Below, piece by piece: positions 58,014 to 64,000 of a stretch of 64,000 nucleotides of DNA; the stretch's first letter is position 1, and every line of letters begins with the position of its first letter. The position numbers and the translations under genes were made by a program. Under the pieces are notes generated by a model, which made no database searches, was not told the origin of the DNA, and saw only the letters and a program-made list of their open reading frames with translations. Origin of the DNA: Corynespora cassiicola (Eukaryota > Ascomycota > Dothideomycetes > Pleosporales > Corynesporascaceae); NCBI GenBank assembly GCA_022059125.1, contig JAEUWY010000008.1:186001-250000 (forward strand), given 5' to 3'.

Positions 58014-59865
58014 TTACCGAGAGAGGGCAATATCATCGATGCGGAGAATCATCTTAACCGTTTCGGCGGCGAGCTCAATGGCACTCGTGCTGACCAGCAG
58101 TGGCTGCAACACGTTCTCTTCGGCAATGTCGTTCTTGACACCCCCGCTCTTGATGCTGATGCCGGCGTTCTTCTGGTCCTGGGCATGCCTATGCCGCAGT
58201 TCCGTGACCACCTTGATGCTGTTGAGACCCGCATTCTCTGCTAAGGTGGTCGGAATGACCTCCAGGGCATCTGCAAACGCCTTCCAACAGATGGCTTCCG
58301 TCCCTGACAGCTGGCGGGCGACTAGAGAAAGTCGATGAGCGATCTCGACCTCTGGGGCGCCGCCACCTGCAAGAAGAGCCTTCTTCTTTACAAGCGAGCG
58401 GATGGCGCAATGCGCGTCGTGCAGCGAACGCTCAGTCTCGTCGAGAATTAGGGAGTTAGCGCCTCGGCACACGATGGACACGGTTGAGGCGGCCGACTTG
58501 ACGCCAGACACCTTGACATATCGTGCACCCGAAGCCTGGACTTCCTCGACCAGGTCCGCAGTGCCGAGCTTATCCTCGGTGAAGGAATCAATGTCCGCAA
58601 TGGGTTTGCAGCCGGTACTCTGTTCAAGTTAGCGCTCCGACGTGCATGCATACGTGCTGCCACAAACTCACCTTGCAGATGAACTCAATCTCGTCGCGCT
58701 CAATCTCCTTGACGACAAGGATCTTGAGTTTGGACAAAAAGTGCAAGCTGAGGTCGTTTACTGCATCGCGGAGGATCGACTTTTGGATGAAGAGCACGTT
58801 GCACTTGGCCTTTTGAATCTTCTTGACCATGTTCAACAGATATGTCCGCTCCTCCTTGAGAATCTTGTCCATTTGCCTGTAGTCGTTGACCACAATCTGG
58901 TTCTCCATGTCGGGCTTGGGAGGGCTCAGCTGGAACTGGATGAGACCAATCCTGGCCTTTTCCTTGACCGTGGGACCTCCCGCGCTCTTGACTACGGGCT
59001 GGTTCAGCACCAGTCCGTCAATCATTTCACTCTCATCAATGGTTCCGCCCGCCTTCTTCAAAATCCGAATGTTCTTCAGGTCCACGTTGTCGGCAGTCTT
59101 GGGGTCGATGACCTTGAGCACCGAGTCAACGGCCATTATGGGCAGCTTGGGCTCCTGTGCAACAATCTTGGATGAGAGTGCGGTGGTGGCCGTCTTGAGC
59201 AGGGTAGGTCGGTCGGTCAGGGAAATGGGGATGGACATGTCGGTCAGGATCTCTATGGCCTTTGCCGCCGCCCTCTGGAAAGACTCTGATATGACGGTGG
59301 GGTGGATGCCCTTGGTGAGTAACCGCTCGGCGGCGCCCAGCAAGCTTCCTGCTATCACGACGACCGAAGTTGTGCCATCTCCTGCTTCGATATCTTGCGC
59401 GTGGGCGAGGTCGACGAGCATCTTTGCCGAGGGGTGCATGACGGCCATTTGGTTAAGCATGGTGGCTCCGTCGTTGGTGATGATGGTTTCGCCCTTGCCA
59501 GTTTGAATCTGTGCAGCGTTAGAATGGTGTAGTATCATTTACACTTTGAGACATGCCATCTTGTCCATTCCTTTGGGTCCCAGAGACTGTACATCATTAG
59601 CATCGTAAATCACCCCGCCCCCTCAGTGCGGACATACAGTTCGGATCGCATCAGCCACAGCTGCAGAAATCAAATTAGCCCGAGCTTCAAAATAACTCTT
59701 CCGAGCTCACTTACCTCTGGCGGCCACAATGTTAGCTATCCGGACAGCTCTGGGCTTCTCCTTGTCCTGTTGCCTCGATCAGTCAATGTTTTCAGAGCTT
59801 CGACCAGGCCGCCATACCCTGAATGCAGCATTTCCGCCACCACCAGATGAGACTTGAGCTGCCAT
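58014..59865 (-). CDS. CCT4: Chaperonin TRiC/CCT subunit delta
   Basis: Six exons (59865-59818, 59766-59715, 59660-59638, 59586-59557, 59508-58672, 58619-58014) give 531 aa. Introns are 48-54 nt. Intron 5 (59556-59509) begins GCATGT, a GC-AG intron; only that border joins GPKGMDKM to IQTGKGE in frame. Exons 3 and 4 are 23 and 30 nt. The group II chaperonin folds actin, tubulin and WD40 proteins in the cytosol. ATP-site motifs [33 protein letters not shown] and [13 protein letters not shown] are present. The delta assignment rests on [18 protein letters not shown] and on [20 protein letters not shown]. The C-terminus [11 protein letters not shown] is typical. Confidence 0.96.
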
Positions 59866-60202
59866 TATGTGTATACAAGTGCGAAGAGAGCAAAAACCAG
59901 GGTATCGTTGGGTTGTCGGTCGTCTGCTTGCTGCCTTGGAAATTCTAGCATACGCGATGAATTTCGAGGCGCGCAGGGTAAACTCCGGCCGCCAAGGCGC
60001 GGTCCGTGCGACTCCGATGACCGACCCTCAAGCTACCCAGAGTGATTACAACACCACAACTCCGCCATCACTATCCAACCCACGCCGTCCACAACTTCCC
60101 AGCGACTCACCCTCCTTTTGTCGCCAAAACAGCCTCCTCTCACCGCATCTCCGCCCACCCATACCCCCGGTCCTGCACCTCGAGGCAGCCTGAGCCGCAA
60201 AC
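59866..60202. promoter_or_regulatory. Short bidirectional promoter of CCT4 and RPT1
   Basis: Only 337 nt separate the CCT4 and RPT1 start codons. Before RPT1 there is a CT-rich stretch with TTTTGTCGCCAAAAC at 60117-60131, loosely like a proteasome-gene element (TTTGCCACC) but not a match. No clear heat-shock element is visible. Confidence 0.6.
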
Positions 60203-61620
60203 ATGCCCAGCGCCACGGGCTCCAACTGGGAGAAGTACCAGAAGAACTTCGCCGACGATGAGATAGAAGAGAAGAAGATTACACCTCTGACGGATGAGTA
60301 AGAGCTCTGCGATGCTGCAGGGTGGGCAGTGGCTAACTGGCGGTAGGGACATTCAGGTGTTGAAGACGTATGGAGCCGCTCCGTACGCGGCGGAGCTGAA
60401 GAAGCTCGAGAAGGAGATCAAGGACAAGCAGTCGGCTATAAACGAGAAGATTGGCGTCAAGGTAGGCTATTAACGATCCGTGCCGTGGCTCGCCCATCTA
60501 ACAACATCAGGAATCAGATACCGGTCTTGCACCACCACATCTCTGGGATATCGCTGCCGACAGGCAGCGAATGCAGGAAGAACAGCCCCTCCAGGTCGCC
60601 AGGTGCACAAAGATAATACAGGATGAAAAGGACCCCGAAAAAAGCAAGTATGTCATCAACGTCAAGCAGATTGCCAAGTTCGTCGTCAACCTGGGCGAGC
60701 GGGTGTCGCCCACAGATATCGAGGAGGGTATGCGGGTTGGCGTGGACAGGAACAAATACCAGATCCTGCTACCTCTTCCACCCAAGATTGACCCTTCAGT
60801 AACCATGATGACGGTCGAAGACAAGCCCGACGTTACGTACGGCGATGTTGGAGGTAGCAAAGAGCAGATTGAGAAACTGAGGGAGGTTGTAGAGATGCCA
60901 CTACTTTCTCCGGAGCGGTTCGTGAACCTCGGAATCGACCCTCCCAAGGGAGCTCTACTCTACGGACCCCCGGGAACCGGAAAGACGCTCTGTGCGCGAG
61001 CAGTCGCCAACCGTACAGATGCCACCTTCATCCGAGTCATCGGTTCCGAGCTTGTGCAAAAGTATGTTGGTGAGGGAGCGCGAATGGTGCGAGAGCTGTT
61101 CGAGATGGCAAGGACGAAGAAGGCATGTATCATCTTCTTTGATGAGGTCGACGCCATTGGTGGTGCGCGTTTCGACGATGGTGCAGGAGGAGACAACGAG
61201 GTTCAGCGTACCATGTTGGAGCTAATCACCCAGCTGGACGGTTTCGATGCACGTGGAAATATCAAGGTCATGTTCGCTACAAACAGGCCCTCGACCCTCG
61301 ACCCGGCCCTCATGCGTCCGGGACGTATCGATCGAAAGATTGAGTTCTCCCTTCCAGACATGGAGGGCCGCGCCAATATTCTCCGCATCCACGCTAAGAG
61401 TATGAGCGTTGAGCGTGACATTCGTTGGGAGTTGATTTCACGTCTGTGCCCCAACAGCACTGGTGCCGAGTTGAGGAGCGTAGCGACCGAGGCAGGCATG
61501 TTTGCCATTCGCGCGAGGAGAAAGGTTGCCACCGAAAAGGACTTTTTGGCTGCCGTAGACAAGGTGATCAAGGGCAACTTGAAGTTCAACTCGACCGCTA
61601 CGTACATGCAGTACAACTAG
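60203..61620 (+). CDS. RPT1: 26S proteasome regulatory ATPase Rpt1
   Basis: Exons 60203-60297, 60347-60461 and 60511-61620 give 439 aa; both introns are 49 nt. Rpt1 is one of six AAA ATPases that unfold substrates at the base of the 19S particle. An N-terminal coiled coil (about 40-70, [20 protein letters not shown]) precedes the OB domain and the AAA module. Walker A GPPGTGKT is at about 222-229, Walker [13 protein letters not shown] at about 277-288, and the arginine-finger region [13 protein letters not shown] follows. The C-terminal YMQYN is that of Rpt1 rather than the HbYX tails of Rpt2/3/5. [20 protein letters not shown] is a normal fungal start. Confidence 0.97.
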
Positions 61621-62015
61621 AGCGAAGGAGGGAGGCTTGCATTCTCGGAGTCTTCAAGTGGCTCCGCCGCTTCTGTATGAGTACTCGGATCCATATAGAT
61701 GGTACGATCATGCTTCTTTTCACTATGATCACAGAATAATGCAAGTAGCTTGATACGAAATAGTGCTCTAATGGTCTCGTTCGTACTCGTGGAGTGGTGG
61801 TTGTGGGGGGAGGCATCCATGGAACTGTCGACTAAGCCTCTGCCAACACTTCAACAATTTGATCAAGTACCACACTGAACTTGCTCACGCAGAATTAAAA
61901 GGTGTAGGGTTCCCCCAATGCTTTCGATGCAACCAACTGCTTTCTCGACAACGAAGACGGTATAGATTGCTGTACTCTAGAACCCTTACGAACGACAAAT
62001 ACTGTACAGGTCAAG
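61621..62015. other. Intergenic spacer
   Basis: About 395 nt with the RPT1 3' UTR and the promoter of the membrane-protein gene. No exon is supported. Confidence 0.4.
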
Positions 62016-63206
62016 ATGATTAACAAGCTGAGCGTCCCTTTCTTGTTCTTTGCCTTTTCTTCCCGCTCCTGGGGTTGGGAGGCAACAACCACATCAGTCT
62101 CTCAGACGCTGGAAGAGCCCACAGCAACATGGGGAGCCTCAGTAACTCCCAGCCTTCAGGAGCGCCAGTTGATCGTCCCTGTCTTCACAGAGTTGCCCTC
62201 GCTTCCCACGGACTGGGCGTACACCACCCAGCATCCGGAAAAAGCACCTGCGGCTAGCATCCAGACGACTACATCACCTACGAGTTCCGTCCTGTTTCCG
62301 AACACCACTGCCCCTCTGGTCAGCATCGAGACAAGCATACCATCTACAAGCAGCCTCCCAACTTCGAAGACTGTCACGCAGGTCATCATCTTCGACATGC
62401 CCTATTCTGGCAAAATAAGCACGATCACTACAACGTTCATCGTCCCAGCTTCGAGTACGATCGACCCCACGCTCTACATCTTCCCAATCGCCGAGGCCGT
62501 CGGCAACTACGCCATGCCGACCGCCACGCCCCCCGCTCCAATCATCGAGAACCGGGGGGACGCCGTGGGACCCGCAAGCGCTGGGCAGGCGTCTGCAGAG
62601 CCGGGGCCGGTACGGGGACCATGGCCTGTCGCGAACAAGATCATGAGGCCTGGGTATGGATATCCAGTGAGCGAGCCGGAGAGCCCGACACTCGCGACAA
62701 CCTCGAACTGGAAGCAGCCGACGCCCATAATGCGACACCCGCATCACCGCCCCAGCGATGAGGTCTCTTCTCTCACCATTACTGCTGTTGCTGTCGCCGC
62801 CAACGCCGCCGCCGCCGTTACCATCACTACCACCACCACCATCACCGAGGGCCCCAGGCCCAGCAGAACCCCCGAGCAGGTCGAAGAAGACCGGAAAGAA
62901 GCCCAAAGGATCACCATTGCAATGGGGGTGCTGGCCGGCTTCCTGGTATCCATCTTCTTCGGGTTCTGGGCCATTGTATTTTCGATTCAGGGCTTGTTGA
63001 TTCTGACGGCTAGGGGTTGGAGGATGTTGAAGCGCGGGGCGGCGAGTGTGAGTGGGAAGGTGAGGGCGAGGGCGAGGGCCTGGGCGATGTGGATGAGGCC
63101 TATTAAGGAGAAGAAGGATGCGGAGGCAGAAGAGGGTTGGAGTGAGGATGCACCTTTGCCGCAGGTGCCGCCGCCGGCGTATAGCGTGGCCCCTAAATAT
63201 GTGTAG
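62016..63206 (+). CDS. Ser/Thr-rich single-pass membrane protein with PPxY tail
   Basis: This intronless frame encodes 396 aa. A signal peptide (MINKLSVPFLFFAFSSRSWG) leads to a Ser/Thr/Pro-rich ectodomain (about 22-290) that would be heavily O-mannosylated, with two central repeats of the type SKTVTQVIIFDMP and TITTTFIVPAS. One strong membrane span lies near 306-334 (MGVLAGFLVSIFFGFWAIVF). The tail of about 60 residues is basic, then acidic, and ends VPPPAYSVAPKYV. It contains PPAY at 386-389, a PPxY motif that binds WW domains such as those of Rsp5-type ubiquitin ligases. The layout resembles wall-sensor (WSC/Mid2-like) proteins but no WSC Cys domain exists. Function is unknown. Confidence 0.7.
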   Translation: MINKLSVPFLFFAFSSRSWGWEATTTSVSQTLEEPTATWGASVTPSLQERQLIVPVFTELPSLPTDWAYTTQHPEKAPAASIQTTTSPTSSVLFPNTTAPLVSIETSIPSTSSLPTSKTVTQVIIFDMPYSGKISTITTTFIVPASSTIDPTLYIFPIAEAVGNYAMPTATPPAPIIENRGDAVGPASAGQASAEPGPVRGPWPVANKIMRPGYGYPVSEPESPTLATTSNWKQPTPIMRHPHHRPSDEVSSLTITAVAVAANAAAAVTITTTTTITEGPRPSRTPEQVEEDRKEAQRITIAMGVLAGFLVSIFFGFWAIVFSIQGLLILTARGWRMLKRGAASVSGKVRARARAWAMWMRPIKEKKDAEAEEGWSEDAPLPQVPPPAYSVAPKYV

Positions 63207-64000
63207 GTCACGGTTCAGGTGGGGTGGATTGTTGGAATGTCATTTGCCTCTGGGGTTTTTTTTTCTCCTCACTCGGCTTTGGGTTTCTCTAGCGTTACTC
63301 TCCTCTGGGTAATTTTGCAATTCTTCCCTAGTCTGCGTTGGGGGCCTGTTGGCCTTGTGTTCCACTTCTCCTGTACAACCTTGTACAGCAAAGTATACAC
63401 CAGGGCTCTTTTGCATTGTTCTCTTTTTGGTTTATTACATACGGTGCTCTTCACACTACACTGTACCTAGAGATGATTATAGCTCAATCACACTCCTTGA
63501 GAATGATAGTGCTGCTTTCAATATGTTTTTTTATGCGTGGCTTAGGTATGGTGTGTTTTTCTCCCCTGAGATGAAATTGCAGGCAGAATGTAATTGAATC
63601 TACGAAATAGCTCAAGGAGGATATCACATGCCCCAAAACCTGGGGACTTGATAGTCTACATCACCTCCTGGCCTGCGTTTATGCCAACAAAAGGGGGTTC
63701 ACTCTTGACAGCATAGTCTACTAATTCATTTACACTTACCTACTCCGGCCAATTAATTCCCACAAAAAACAACCCTATAGTTTTTTTTAATAATATATGT
63801 ATACTACTATAGATGTAATCACATAATATCAGTCGTTTTCGTTATTTTTAAAAAGGCTGTGTTGTTATGATATTGTACCCAGACCACTCTGGCAGCCTAC
63901 TTTAAGTAACCTACTTAGGAGTTTTACATTTCGTATTCTTGGGGCAAGTATTATTTTCTTAACATTTAATATGTCACTTTAGATTCTTGTATGATATTAT
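63207..64000. other. AT-rich right end of the window
   Basis: No gene is supported. Composition becomes strongly AT-rich after 63480 (TTTTTTTTAATAATATATG near 63781), like the other AT-rich spacers. It includes the 3' UTR of the membrane-protein gene. Confidence 0.45.

Overview
This 64-kb window is nuclear DNA of a filamentous ascomycete (Pezizomycotina, most like a Sordariomycete; I cannot fix the genus). The reasons are genes split by short introns (mostly 45-90 nt) with GT-AG borders and CTNAC-type branch sites, CT-rich leaders, TACCTAGG-type low-complexity DNA, and a fungal gene set (PMT4-type O-mannosyltransferase, AA8-AA12 dehydrogenase, ELMO-like protein, orphan 7-TM protein). I built the exon models by hand from reading frame, splice consensus and family knowledge. 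No transcript evidence was available.

Layout. 0-12 kb: a lone cytochrome P450, an orphan protein, an NAPE-PLD-like metallo-hydrolase, a secreted RNase T2, a secreted cytochrome-linked (AA8-AA12) sugar dehydrogenase and a coiled-coil protein. 12-18 kb: an F-box gene interrupted by an in-frame stop, an orphan 7-TM protein and AT-rich gene-poor DNA. 18-22 kb: the peroxisomal import receptor PEX5 and a mitochondrial two-RRM protein whose start codon is split by an intron. 22-27 kb: a gene desert of about 4.9 kb. 26.8-34 kb: a 63-aa three-exon protein, a C2H2 protein and AMP deaminase. 34-46 kb: housekeeping genes (PMT4-type mannosyltransferase, Yea4-type UDP-GlcNAc transporter, PP2A B55, RPL3, SDH1). 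46-54 kb: AT-rich spacer, a Cys-rich zinc-binding protein, an ELMO/CED-12 protein and a low-complexity orphan. 54.4-58 kb: a second gene desert. 58-64 kb: CCT4 and RPT1 share one short divergent promoter, followed by a single-pass Ser/Thr-rich membrane protein and AT-rich DNA.

The genes do not form one pathway and there is no convincing secondary-metabolite cluster. The natural pairings are CCT4/RPT1 (protein folding and degradation), PP2A-B55/RPL3 (divergent), PMT4 and the UDP-sugar transporter (secretory-pathway glycosylation), and the convergent secreted enzymes RNase T2 and AA8-AA12 dehydrogenase. I did not find a clearly new multi-gene system. The points most worth a second look are the intron-split AUG, the nonsense-interrupted F-box gene, the GC-AG intron in CCT4, the AA8-AA12 fusion, the 63-aa protein, the Cys-rich protein, the orphan 7-TM protein and the nested palindrome near 46.95 kb.
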